11,558 nucleotides of DNA from Atopobium sp. UBA6362 (GCA_002440065.1 DJRK01000134.1:12771-24328); one strand, 5' to 3'; shown: positions 1 through 7,019, counted from the first letter of the stretch. Notes: generated by a model from the sequence alone, not told the origin. Program-made: numbers and translations.

Positions 1-71
1 ACGCTGATGCCGCCCACGCCGGAATCGAAGACCCCAACGAACCCGTCCTTCTTATCGCAATCGCAGCCCAT
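1..71 (-). CDS. murI: Glutamate racemase, N-terminal fragment (runs off the left edge)
   Basis: The first 23 codons read MGCDCDKKDGFVGVFDSGVG and then GIS. The VFDSGVGG block is the N-terminal signature of glutamate racemase, and its Asp belongs to the active site that interconverts L- and D-glutamate for peptidoglycan synthesis in the cytoplasm. The ATG (complement of 69-71) is preceded by a GAGAGGAG ribosome binding site at a normal distance. Only 71 bases are in the window, so the second catalytic half is unseen. The gene starts 17 bp after the ygbA stop on the same strand, so the two are probably cotranscribed with ygbA first. Other aspartate/glutamate racemase superfamily members share parts of this motif, but the position so close to the N-terminus fits MurI best. 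Confidence 0.85.
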   Translation of the reverse strand, partial: MGCDCDKKDGFVGVFDSGVGGIS

Positions 72-88
72 GCCGCGCACTCCTCTCT

Positions 89-445
89 TTAGCCCCGCTT
101 CGCCCGCAGCGTGTCGATGCCGTGATGGACCGTCATGACCGGGTAGCGCAGAAGCATCCTCGGTCCAGCATAACGCATCACGTCCTTGATAGCCTGTCGC
201 TGGGCAGGCGCGTAGCAGTGCACCCGGCACTGCGAGCAGAACGTCTTCGTCGCGATGAAGGGGCAGCGCCCGATGCGCGCATCGGCGTATCGGGCCAGCT
301 CAGCGCACTCGGGGCAGAGCCCGTCGCGGCTCACGCCCCCGGCCGTGCGCTCATCTTTGTGGTTCCCGCGGCAATACACGCGGACCATCTGCCCGACCAC
401 CGCGCGCTCGCGGGCGCGCTTGGCCTCGATCTGTTCGTCAGTCAC
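89..445 (-). CDS. ygbA: YgbA-family protein (nitrous oxide-stimulated promoter family)
   Basis: This 118-residue protein has a regular set of Cys and His residues: YCRGNH near residue 24, LCPEC near 43, CPF near 61, then TFCSQCRVHCYAP and a conserved VMRYAGPRML block followed by HPV-like RYPVMTVHHGID. This pattern is that of the YgbA family, whose E. coli member belongs to the nitrosative-stress (NsrR) regulon. The biochemical role is not settled. The clustered cysteines suggest metal or Fe-S binding, which is inference. The start is a GTG (complement of 443-445) with a strong AAGGAG 5 bases upstream (complement of 450-455). No signal peptide or membrane segment is visible, so it is probably cytoplasmic. 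Length is normal for the family. It sits 17 bp upstream of murI in a likely two-gene operon. Confidence 0.85.
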   Translation of the reverse strand: MTDEQIEAKRARERAVVGQMVRVYCRGNHKDERTAGGVSRDGLCPECAELARYADARIGRCPFIATKTFCSQCRVHCYAPAQRQAIKDVMRYAGPRMLLRYPVMTVHHGIDTLRAKRG

Positions 446-452
446 GCGACTC

Positions 453-480
453 CTTGCCGTAAGCGATCGACTTGCCGTAA
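453..480. repeat. 10-bp direct repeat in the ygbA leader
   Basis: CTTGCCGTAA occurs twice (453-462 and 471-480), separated by 8 bp, giving an 18-bp period. The copy nearer ygbA overlaps its Shine-Dalgarno sequence on the minus strand. A regulator binding both copies, or an RNA-level effect on ygbA translation, is possible. It does not resemble the inverted NsrR consensus of enterobacteria. Confidence 0.5.
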
Positions 481-487
481 TGTCCCC

Positions 488-508
488 GCCGGCGCGTCTG
501 TCGCCGGC
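488..508. other. GC-rich hairpin in the ygbA / GGDEF divergent region
   Basis: GCCGGCG (488-494) and CGCCGGC (502-508) form a perfect 7-bp stem with a 7-base loop. There is no adjacent T tract, so it is not an intrinsic terminator. In a ygbA leader transcript it would fold just upstream of the direct repeats. The remaining ~180 bp up to the GGDEF gene hold only the promoter elements listed separately. Confidence 0.35.
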
Positions 509-630
509 AGCGGTTTTCCAAAGTAACTACTCTCGTACCCAAACGAGCCGTCCGCGATGCACAGCACACCGCGCGATACGGCGACGCGTTGCGCAAACCA
601 GCCGCAGGTCGGGCTCGATATGACCGCCCG

Positions 631-670
631 GAAATTATTTCTCGTGCCGAATCGTCGCAGGGGGTATGAT
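631..670 (+). promoter_or_regulatory. Probable promoter of the GGDEF/EAL gene
   Basis: TATGAT at 665-670 matches the -10 consensus at 5 of 6 positions and lies 30 bp before the ATG at 700, which allows a short leader. The -35 region (about 642-647) is poor. Just upstream is the short near-palindrome GAAATTATTTC (631-641), an AT-rich island in GC-rich DNA, placed where an activator could compensate for a weak -35. The operator role is inference. Confidence 0.45.
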
Positions 671-690
671 TCTACGAACCATTGCTCTCT

Positions 691-695
691 GGAGG
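691..695 (+). promoter_or_regulatory. Ribosome binding site that sets the GGDEF/EAL start
   Basis: GGAGG lies 4 bases before the ATG at 700. The same frame is open further upstream to a TTG at 682, but that codon has no ribosome binding site and would place this GGAGG inside the coding sequence. The ATG at 700 is therefore preferred. Confidence 0.8.
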
Positions 696-699
696 TCAT

Positions 700-3600
700 A
701 TGCCGAGTACCCCGGTCGAGGACGGCCTAAAGGTCCTTCTCGATTACACAGAATCGCTGCTGAGCAGCCCCGACACCGCGTCGCTCGACGTCGAGGCGCT
801 TCCCGAGGCCTTCCGCCCCCTGGGCGAGCGCCTCCGTTATCTGGGCGAGTGCCTCCAAGAAGCGCGCAAGCTCGCCGCGGGCGTCTCGAGCGGCGACCTC
901 ACCGACCTCGAGGGGGCGAACCTCCACCCCGACAACCCCCTCCTCCCCTCGCTCAAGACGTTCCGCGACAGCATCGCGCACATCATGGCCACCTCGTCCG
1001 AAGCCCTCGCCGACGCCGCGGATGCCCGGGCGGCGAAGGGTCCCAAGACCTATCTCAGACAGCTCGAGGGGCTTCTTGACCAGGCACGTCACCAGCAGAT
1101 CAGCCTGGAGCGCATCGCCTTCACCGACCCTTTGACCGGCGTGGGGAACCGCAAGTCCTACGAGCACCAGGTGGATCGCCTCTGGGATGAGAAGACCCCC
1201 TTCACCTTGGCATTCGTCGACATCGACAACCTGAAGCTCTGCAACGACGCCTTTGGCCACGACGCCGGCAACGAGTACATCGACCAGGCCGCCAACACGC
1301 TCATGTCACTGCGCGGGCCGGAGGAGTCGGTCTTCCGCCTGGGCGGAGACGAGTTCGTCTTCCTCTCGCCGACCGCCTCCGAGGGAGAGCTCGACAAGCG
1401 CCTCGAGTCCGGCCGCGCGCGGCTCATGGAGACGTCAAAGCGCCTGGCGCCGATGACCTTCACCTTTAGCTATGGCTGCTCGCGCGTGGACCCCTCCGCC
1501 GACGAGGACCGCCAGCAGCTCCTGGCCGACGCCGACCGCAAGATGTATCGCTACAAGCTCACGAGCCGCGCGAGCATCGAGCCGCCGCGCCATCGCCCGG
1601 CCTCGGCGCCCTCCGGCACGTCCGGGACCGACGAGCGCGTCTTCGAGGCGCTCGCGATGACGAGCGAGGGCCGCTACCTCTTTATTTACGACATCGAGCG
1701 AGACGAGGCCCTCTGGTCCTCGAACGCCGTCCGCGACCTGGGTCTTCCAGCAGGTCATCTCCACAACACCGTGGACACGTGGGCCAATCGCATCCACCCC
1801 GAGGACCGCGCCGCTTACCTCGAGAACATCCGCAAGATCAACGACGGCGTTCGTCACCGCAGCTCCATTCAGTACCGCATGCGCGACGCCGCCGGCGACT
1901 ACGTGCTGTGCGAGTCGCGCGGCTTCCGCCTTGACGCGGCCGGCGACAAGCCCGCCCTCTTCGTCGGCGCCGTCGTCAACCGAAGCGTCGCCGAGAACAT
2001 CGACCCCGCGACGGGCCTCGGCGACGTGAACGGCCTGATCGCCGCCATCGCGTCGTGTCGCTATAGCCATGTGCCCCTCGGCCTCGTTGCCGCGAGGGTC
2101 GAGGGCATCATGGCGGTGAACACGGCCCACGGCCACGTGATGGGCGACCACCTCATGGCCTCCATCGCCATGCGCGTCGTGTCGTGCAGCCGCGGCAAGG
2201 CGATCGTCTACCGCGCGAGGGGGACCCAGCTCGTCCTCGTGATGGAGGGCGCCTCCGCCGAGCAGGCCGAGCGCCTCGCCCTCGTCGTCCGCGAAGCGCT
2301 CAAGGAGCCCGTCGAGGTCGACGGGCTCACCTTCGAGCTGCCCGCCCACGTCGTTAACCTGCACTTCGACAGCGTCGTCTCGCAGTCGATGTCCATCCTG
2401 GGCGAGCTCGAGCGCCGCGTCCGCGCCGAGACTGAGAAATACGACACCCTCGCCGGGGGCGTCCTAGCCGATGTGAACGGCCTCGCGGGCCGCACCGATT
2501 CCCTCACGGGCCTGCGCCGCGGCAACGACTTCCTCATCGATGCCGGCGCGTTCGTAGCCCGCGCGTCGCGCAAGACGGGCTGCTCTTCTTGGTGCCTCGC
2601 CACGCTCGACCTCGGAAACCTGCGCCTGTACAACGAGTGGTACGGCAAGCGGGCCGGCGACGTGATCCTCATCGAGACGGCGCGCGTCCTCGCCGGAGCC
2701 GAGAAGCGCGGCGAGGCCTTCGTGGGGTATTGGGGCCAGGACGACTTCAGCCTCATCCTGCCGTTCAACCAATCGGCGATCACGGGCATCTACCGGCGCG
2801 TTCGCAACGTGATAGCCGCGCACGACTCCTCCGCGGGCTTCTTGCCCACCATGGGCGTGCTGCCGCTCGAGAAGGCCCAGGCCGTGGACATCGACGCCTA
2901 CTCCAAGGCGCTCTACGCGAACCGCACGGCGAAGCTCGACTTCAAGAACCGCGTCGCGCTCTTCGACCCGGGCAAGTACGAGCAGAGCACCCGCGAGCAC
3001 GTGCTTCTTTCCAGCTTCCAGTTCGGCCTGGCGAACGGCGACATCACGTTCTTCCTCCAACCGCAGGTCGACATCGAGGACGGCTCGGTCGTGGGCGCCG
3101 AGGCGCTCGCCCGCTGGCAGCGCTCGGACGGCACGTCCGTCTCGCCCGCCGAGTTCGTCCCCGTGCTCGAGCGCAACGGCTTCGTCACCATGCTCGACAA
3201 GTTCATCTGGAAGTCCGTCGCGCGCTGGCTGCGTCACGCCATCGCCGCGGGCCTCGACCCCGTCCCCGTCTCGATCAACATCTCGCGCGTCGACATCGTG
3301 AGCTTCGACGTCACGGCCTTCATCGAGGAGACGGTCGCCGAGGCGGGCATCCCCGCGCACCTCATCAAGGCCGAGATCACCGAGACCGCCTACACCGAGG
3401 AGTCCGACGCCGTCGAGAAGACCATCAGCGGGCTCAAGGACCTCGGGATCAGCCTGTTCATGGACGACTTCGGCAGCGGACAGTCCTCGCTCAGCATGTT
3501 GTCCGAGGTCAACGTGGACGTGATCAAGCTCGACCGCCGCTTCCTGCCCAAGAACGACGGCAACGACGAGAAGAGCGCGAGCATCGTGCGCTCCATGGTC

Positions 3601-3786
3601 TCGATGGCCCACAGCCTCGGGCTCCCCATGATCGTGGAGGGCGTCGAGACCGACGAGCAGGTCGACTTCCTCAAGCGGCTCGGGTGCCGCTACGTGCAGG
3701 GGTTCCGCTACTACCGGCCCATGCCGCCCGACGAGTTCGAGCACATCCTCGCCGATACGTCAGCGAGGAGGGGGGGGGTTCGCTAA
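700..3786 (+). CDS. Cyclic-di-GMP signalling protein: GGDEF-PAS-GGDEF-GGDEF-EAL
   Basis: This 1028-residue protein likely makes and breaks down the second messenger c-di-GMP. Residues 1-136 are a helical N-terminal region ending in the linker before the first GGDEF. Domain 1 (137-290) has DPLTGVGNRKSY, FVDIDNLK and an intact RLGGDEF (GGDEF at 215-219), so it should be an active diguanylate cyclase; the inhibitory RxxD site is absent. A PAS_3-type sensor follows (315-430, with HPEDRAAY). Domain 2 (433-595) is a degenerate GGDEF with ARGTQ (506-510) at the signature. Domain 3 (599-760) starts TDSLTGLRR and has GQDDF (679-683). The EAL domain (766-1015) keeps EALARW (801), SINIS, EITET, MDDFGSG (922), IKLDRRF, EGVET and QGF, so a phosphodiesterase is expected. 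No membrane segment or signal peptide is visible, so it is cytosolic. It is a single-gene unit with its own promoter and terminator. The reading frame ends 6 bases after a run of nine G. The net activity cannot be read from sequence. Confidence 0.93.
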   Translation: MPSTPVEDGLKVLLDYTESLLSSPDTASLDVEALPEAFRPLGERLRYLGECLQEARKLAAGVSSGDLTDLEGANLHPDNPLLPSLKTFRDSIAHIMATSSEALADAADARAAKGPKTYLRQLEGLLDQARHQQISLERIAFTDPLTGVGNRKSYEHQVDRLWDEKTPFTLAFVDIDNLKLCNDAFGHDAGNEYIDQAANTLMSLRGPEESVFRLGGDEFVFLSPTASEGELDKRLESGRARLMETSKRLAPMTFTFSYGCSRVDPSADEDRQQLLADADRKMYRYKLTSRASIEPPRHRPASAPSGTSGTDERVFEALAMTSEGRYLFIYDIERDEALWSSNAVRDLGLPAGHLHNTVDTWANRIHPEDRAAYLENIRKINDGVRHRSSIQYRMRDAAGDYVLCESRGFRLDAAGDKPALFVGAVVNRSVAENIDPATGLGDVNGLIAAIASCRYSHVPLGLVAARVEGIMAVNTAHGHVMGDHLMASIAMRVVSCSRGKAIVYRARGTQLVLVMEGASAEQAERLALVVREALKEPVEVDGLTFELPAHVVNLHFDSVVSQSMSILGELERRVRAETEKYDTLAGGVLADVNGLAGRTDSLTGLRRGNDFLIDAGAFVARASRKTGCSSWCLATLDLGNLRLYNEWYGKRAGDVILIETARVLAGAEKRGEAFVGYWGQDDFSLILPFNQSAITGIYRRVRNVIAAHDSSAGFLPTMGVLPLEKAQAVDIDAYSKALYANRTAKLDFKNRVALFDPGKYEQSTREHVLLSSFQFGLANGDITFFLQPQVDIEDGSVVGAEALARWQRSDGTSVSPAEFVPVLERNGFVTMLDKFIWKSVARWLRHAIAAGLDPVPVSINISRVDIVSFDVTAFIEETVAEAGIPAHLIKAEITETAYTEESDAVEKTISGLKDLGISLFMDDFGSGQSSLSMLSEVNVDVIKLDRRFLPKNDGNDEKSASIVRSMVSMAHSLGLPMIVEGVETDEQVDFLKRLGCRYVQGFRYYRPMPPDEFEHILADTSARRGGVR
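3770..3778 (+). repeat. G9 homopolymer at the 3' end of the GGDEF/EAL gene
   Basis: Nine consecutive G bases lie in codons just before the TAA at 3784-3786. The tail in frame reads RRGGVR. One extra G would give GGGSLNSIL and one fewer GGFAKFDPLTRG, so slippage would change only the last few residues, outside the EAL fold. Confidence 0.85.
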
Positions 3787-3824
3787 ATTCGATCCTCTGA
3801 CGCGAGGTTAGCCGCTGAAGCAGG

Positions 3825-3862
3825 CGCCGCGGGGCCGAAACGACGGCTCCGCGGCGTTTTTT
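3825..3862 (+). terminator. Intrinsic terminator of the GGDEF/EAL gene
   Basis: CGCCGCGG (3825-3832) pairs with CCGCGGCG (3849-3856). The stem continues inward as GGCCG with CGGCT (one G-U pair) around a 6-base loop, making about 13 bp. Six T follow at 3857-3862. It lies 38 bp after the stop codon. Confidence 0.92.
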
Positions 3863-3913
3863 GTGCCCCGAAGGGCTTTTCTCGGCTTGCGTGACGGGGT
3901 GGGAGGGTGAATT

Positions 3914-4055
3914 TCGAACATCTCTGTGACTCAGCAGCCTTGGGCCAAGTAGCTCGCCTTACGAGTTTTGCAAAACCGCAGGTAGACGAGTTGCCATTTT
4001 TGCCCAAACTCGTCGGCTACTTGACCGATGGCCGCTGAGTCACAGAGATGTTCGA
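3914..4055. repeat. ~140-bp nested inverted-repeat element between the GGDEF gene and recQ
   Basis: A perfect 21-bp inverted repeat forms the outer arms (3915-3935 with 4034-4054; left arm begins CGAACATCTC, right arm ends GAGATGTTCG). One mismatch and three more pairs follow inward. Inside are CAAGTAGC (3946-3953) with GCTACTTG (4016-4023), ACGAGTTT (3961-3968) with AAACTCGT (4006-4013), and GCAAAA (3970-3975) with TTTTGC (3998-4003), around a 22-base loop. The whole segment could form one long interrupted hairpin or cruciform. It encodes no credible protein and is more AT-rich than its surroundings. It resembles a MITE or a structured dispersed repeat; the flanks (AATTT left, ATATTT right) give no exact target-site duplication. 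A structured RNA is the alternative. Confidence 0.7.
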
Positions 4056-4091
4056 TATTTGCTCTCGCGGGTCCCTCGAAGCGCCCAAACG

Positions 4092-4097
4092 TAGAAT
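4092..4097 (+). promoter_or_regulatory. Possible -10 box for recQ
   Basis: TAGAAT at 4092-4097 matches TATAAT at 5 of 6 positions and would start a transcript about 25 bases before the ATG at 4129. No convincing -35 is present at the normal spacing, so this is tentative. Confidence 0.3.
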
Positions 4098-4128
4098 GGT
4101 TCCTGGCCGCATCGAAGAAAAGAGCCCC

Positions 4129-6075
4129 ATGCCCACAGAACCTTCCCCCACCGAGACCCCCGTCCAGACGCTCCAGCGTGTCTTTGGCTACAACGCGTTC
4201 CGACCACACCAGGCCGAGGTCATCGACGCGGCCCTCGCCGGCCGCGACGTCCTCGCGGTCATGCCCACCTCGGCGGGAAAGTCCATCTGTTACCAGGTCC
4301 CCGCCGTCCTGCTCGCCGAGCGCACGGGGGCGCTCACCGTGGTGGTCTCCCCGCTCATCTCGCTCATGGCGGACCAGGTGGGGAGCCTGCGCCAATACGG
4401 CGTGGCGGCGAGCTGCCTGAACTCCTCGCTTTCCGGCGCCGAGCAGGCCAGCGTCTTCCACGGCATCGAGTCGGGCGCGCTCGCCCTGCTCTACGTCGCG
4501 CCCGAGCGCCTGGGCGACCCCGCGCTCATCGAGGCCGCGTCCCGCCGCGGCATAGGGCTTCTCGCCATCGACGAGGCGCACTGCATCTCTCAGTGGGGCA
4601 ACGACTTCAGGCCGTCCTACCAGCGGATCGGCGACTTCATCGCGTCCCTGCCCTCGCGGCCGCCCGTCATGGCGCTCACCGCGACCGCCACGCTCGCCGT
4701 GCGCAAGGACATCGCGTCGGCGCTCGGCCTGCGTAACCCCTTCCAGGTCCTGGCGAGCTTTGACAGGCCGAACCTCTTCTTCAGCGTGAGCCGCCCTGCC
4801 AAGCGGGCCCAGAAGGACCGCGAGCTCGTCGAGTTCTGCCGCTCCCGCGTGGAGGGAGGCAAATCCGGCATCGTGTACTGCTCCACGCGCAAGAACGTCG
4901 ACGAGGTCTGCGAACTTCTTCGCTCCCAGGGCATCGCCGCAGGCCGCTACCACGCCGGCCTCGGCGCAGACGAGCGCGCCCGCGCCCAAGACGACTTTGT
5001 TTACGACCGCGTGCGCGTGATGGTGGCGACCAACGCCTTTGGCATGGGCATCGACAAGTCCAACGTCAACTTCGTCGTCCATTACAACCTGCCGAGCTCG
5101 CTTGAGAACTACTACCAGGAGGCCGGCCGCGCGGGCCGCGACGGCACGCCCGCGGAGTGCCTGCTCCTCTACTCCCCCGCCGACGTCCACACGCAGGAGT
5201 TCCTCATCTCGCGCGGCGGCGAAGGACCCGAGGGCCTCACCCCCGAGCAAGCCGCCGAGCTGCGCGAACACGACGAGGCGCGCCTCGCCCAGATGGTCTT
5301 CTATTGCACGACCGCGGACTGCCTGCGCGCCTTCATCCTGCGCTACTTCGGCGAAGAGGCGCCCGCGTACTGCGGGAACTGCGGTAACTGCCTCGCGGAC
5401 CACGAGGAGGTCGACGCCACGGTCGACGCCCTCAAGGTCCTGAGCTGCGTCGCGCGCCTGCGCCGCGAGTTCGGCCGGGAAGTGGGCGCCTCAACCATCG
5501 TCGACGTGCTGCGCGGCTCGCGCGCCCAGCGCGTGCTCAGCCGCGGCTACGACCGCATCAAGACCTACGGCGCCGCGGCGGACGTCCCCGTGACGCGCCT
5601 TCGCCAGGTCATCGACGAGCTCGTGTACCGCGGGCTCCTCGCGCGCTCGTCCGGAGACTACCCCACGGTCGCGCTCACGCAGGAGGGGGTCGACTTCATG
5701 CGGTCGCGCAGCCTCGACGGCGCGCCTTTCGTGCTCAAGGTCGCGCAGGGCAAGAAGCCCCGGCGCGAGCGGGCGACGGAAGGCGGCCACGTCTTCGGCT
5801 CGTCCGGGACCGAGGGCGCCAAGCGGCCGCAGGCAAAGGCGGCGCAGGACCTCGATGAAGCCGGGCAAGAGCTCTACCGGCGGCTTTGCGAGCTGCGAAG
5901 CGAGCTTGCGCGCGAGCAGCAGGTGCCGGCGTACTTCATCTTCAGCAACGCGACGCTTGCGGACATGTGCGCCAAGCGCCCCCGCGACCTCGAGGGTTTC
6001 CTGGCAGTCTCGGGCGTGGGGGCCAAGAAGGCCGAGGCCTACGGCGAGAAGTTCCTCTCTGCGATCAACGGCTAG
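4129..6075 (+). CDS. recQ: ATP-dependent DNA helicase RecQ
   Basis: This 648-residue 3'-5' DNA helicase acts in recombination and fork repair. The helicase core has FGYNAFRPHQ (motif 0), MPTSAGKS (Walker A, 45-52; the family more often has TGGGKS or TGAGKS), IDEAHCISQWGNDFRP (DEAH at 148-151), ALTATA, GIVYCSTR, ATNAFGMGIDK and YYQEAGRAGRDG (motif VI). A RecQ zinc site follows, C398, C415, C418 and C421, with the 17-3-3 spacing of E. coli RecQ. Next come a winged-helix RQC region (about 430-530, ending at VALTQEGVDFMR) and a C-terminal HRDC domain (about 578-648) with the SGVGAKKAEAYG turn. All three canonical modules are therefore present, and length is close to E. coli RecQ (609). I chose the ATG at 4129 because the helicase begins soon after it. 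The upstream in-frame ATG at 4048 lies inside the inverted-repeat arm and the one at 4096 lacks a ribosome binding site. The site at 4129 is itself weak (GAAGAAAAGAG). Confidence 0.95.
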   Translation: MPTEPSPTETPVQTLQRVFGYNAFRPHQAEVIDAALAGRDVLAVMPTSAGKSICYQVPAVLLAERTGALTVVVSPLISLMADQVGSLRQYGVAASCLNSSLSGAEQASVFHGIESGALALLYVAPERLGDPALIEAASRRGIGLLAIDEAHCISQWGNDFRPSYQRIGDFIASLPSRPPVMALTATATLAVRKDIASALGLRNPFQVLASFDRPNLFFSVSRPAKRAQKDRELVEFCRSRVEGGKSGIVYCSTRKNVDEVCELLRSQGIAAGRYHAGLGADERARAQDDFVYDRVRVMVATNAFGMGIDKSNVNFVVHYNLPSSLENYYQEAGRAGRDGTPAECLLLYSPADVHTQEFLISRGGEGPEGLTPEQAAELREHDEARLAQMVFYCTTADCLRAFILRYFGEEAPAYCGNCGNCLADHEEVDATVDALKVLSCVARLRREFGREVGASTIVDVLRGSRAQRVLSRGYDRIKTYGAAADVPVTRLRQVIDELVYRGLLARSSGDYPTVALTQEGVDFMRSRSLDGAPFVLKVAQGKKPRRERATEGGHVFGSSGTEGAKRPQAKAAQDLDEAGQELYRRLCELRSELAREQQVPAYFIFSNATLADMCAKRPRDLEGFLAVSGVGAKKAEAYGEKFLSAING

Positions 6076-6103
6076 CCGGGTCGCGAGAGCGACAGACGAC
6101 CGG
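6076..6103. other. Small hairpin between convergent recQ and the flavin reductase
   Basis: CCGGGTCG directly after the recQ stop pairs with CGACCGG (6097-6103), with one bulged G; an alternative GTCGC/GCGAC stem lies inside it. No T tract follows on either strand, so it is not a standard intrinsic terminator. The 72-bp gap also holds a direct repeat of GCTTGCCGCG. No clear terminator is visible for either gene. Confidence 0.3.
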
Positions 6104-6147
6104 CGCTTGCCGCGTGTCGCTTGCCGCGCGCAGGCGTGCCGTCGGCG

Positions 6148-6822
6148 CTAGCGCTTGGTGCGGATCTTCTTGCCCGAGGCGTCCCGGCCGCGGCCGGGAC
6201 CGTGCTTCTTGCTCCCCGGCGCGGCAGGGCGGGCCGACCGGCCCTCGGAAGGCGCGGGGGCCTTCCGTACGCTGTAGCCAAAGGTGCCCAGCTCACGGCC
6301 CAAATCGAAGTACTGTCCGTGGCTGTAGGCCGTGAGATGCGCGCGCTCCAGGTCGAGCTTGCCCCGCTCGTCCAGCAGCGACTCGTCCACCTGCACGGCC
6401 TCGACGGTCGCGAGGAACATGTGGTGGCTCCCCAGCTCCTCGACCTTGGCGACCTTGCACTCGATGTTCACGGGGGACTCGGCGATGACCGGGGCAAGCT
6501 CGAGCTTGGACGCCGCCGCGCGCGTGAGCCCGCACTCCGCCCACTTGTCGTAGTCGCGGCCCGAGCGCGCGCCGCACCAGTCGCAGGCACGCTGGAGCCT
6601 GCGCGTCGTGAGGTTCACGACGAACTCGCCGGACTCGCGGATGATGGGGTAGCTCGCGCGCTCGGGCCGCACGGAGATGTAGAGCATCGGGGGGTTCGTG
6701 CAGACGGTGCCCGTCCAGGCGACCGTAATGATGTCGCTCTCCCCTTGCGCGTTTGCGCAGCTCACCATTACCGCCGGCAGCGGATAGAGCATGTTGCCGC
6801 CACGCCACAACTGCTTGCCCAT
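6148..6822 (-). CDS. Flavin reductase-like protein (flavoredoxin type)
   Basis: This 224-residue protein matches the FMN-binding flavin reductase-like family (split beta-barrel). After a short N-terminus come LYPLPAVMVSC, SDIITVAWTGTVCTNPPMLY and SVRPERASYPIIRESGEFVV, which form the flavin phosphate and isoalloxazine pocket in this family. The following KLELAPVIAESPVNIECKV and HHMFLATVEAV complete the barrel. Such proteins bind FMN and pass electrons in anaerobes, often in flavoredoxin roles. The partner cannot be named here. Cysteines occur in RACDWCGA (about residue 80). The final ~35 residues are a Gly, Lys and Arg tail (SKKHGPGRGRDASGKKIRTKR region) outside the domain. The ATG (complement of 6820-6822) has GGGAGG 5 bases upstream. 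It is convergent with recQ and divergent from the surface-protein gene, apparently monocistronic, and has no signal peptide. Confidence 0.88.
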   Translation of the reverse strand: MGKQLWRGGNMLYPLPAVMVSCANAQGESDIITVAWTGTVCTNPPMLYISVRPERASYPIIRESGEFVVNLTTRRLQRACDWCGARSGRDYDKWAECGLTRAAASKLELAPVIAESPVNIECKVAKVEELGSHHMFLATVEAVQVDESLLDERGKLDLERAHLTAYSHGQYFDLGRELGTFGYSVRKAPAPSEGRSARPAAPGSKKHGPGRGRDASGKKIRTKR

Positions 6823-6932
6823 TGAGCCTCCCGTTCGCCCTGGCGTCGATTTCCCGCCTCATATTCTGACGCACGGGCAGGCTCCTTTTGAGCGCACTCA
6901 GGAAACTATTTTTGAACTTCATTCAGAAATAT

Positions 6933-6960
6933 TTGACATCGTCCCACAATCTCTGAAAAT
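6933..6960 (+). promoter_or_regulatory. Probable promoter of the surface-protein gene
   Basis: A perfect TTGACA at 6933-6938 is followed after 16 bp by GAAAAT (6955-6960), 4 of 6 to the -10 consensus. Transcription would begin near 6967, giving a ~50-base leader. The -10 touches the start of the 48-bp palindromic repeat. The 197-bp gap (6823-7019) should also hold the divergent flavin reductase promoter, for which I see no clear box. Confidence 0.5.
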
Positions 6961-7004
6961 TGGGGACGGATACCAAATTAACTTGGGGTCCGACCCCAAA
7001 TTGA
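6957..7004. repeat. Double-palindrome repeat, upstream copy
   Basis: Two palindromes lie in tandem. The first (6957-6980) is degenerate: AATTGGGGACGG then ATACCAAATT. The second is perfect: TTGGGGTC, one central C, then GACCCCAA (6983-6999). The 48-base unit matches the downstream copy at 11127-11174 at 43 positions, same length and orientation. Palindromes with a GGGGTCnGACCCC core are widespread in bacteria as REP-type repeats. If transcribed, the second palindrome forms an 8-bp hairpin 10 bases before the ribosome binding site of the surface gene. Confidence 0.8.
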
Positions 7005-7019
7005 ACCGGAAGGAGAGCG

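Noticed and set aside
442..699. Minus-strand 85-residue reading frame overlapping the ygbA start by GTGA
   Set aside because: Its ATG has no ribosome binding site, it would fill the whole divergent promoter region, and the product matches no family I recognise. The stop-start overlap is suggestive, but I judge it non-coding.
4048..4128. Upstream in-frame ATG (4048) as recQ start
   Set aside because: It lies inside the right arm of the inverted-repeat element, and the 27 added residues match nothing in RecQ.
3931..5403. 490-residue minus-strand open frame opposite recQ
   Set aside because: Shadow of the high-GC recQ frame; the plus strand carries all helicase motifs.
6905..6930. Possible FNR-like or inverted operator (TTTTGAACTTCATTCAGAAA)
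   Set aside because: The half-sites pair imperfectly and do not match a known regulator consensus; AT-rich promoter DNA explains it.
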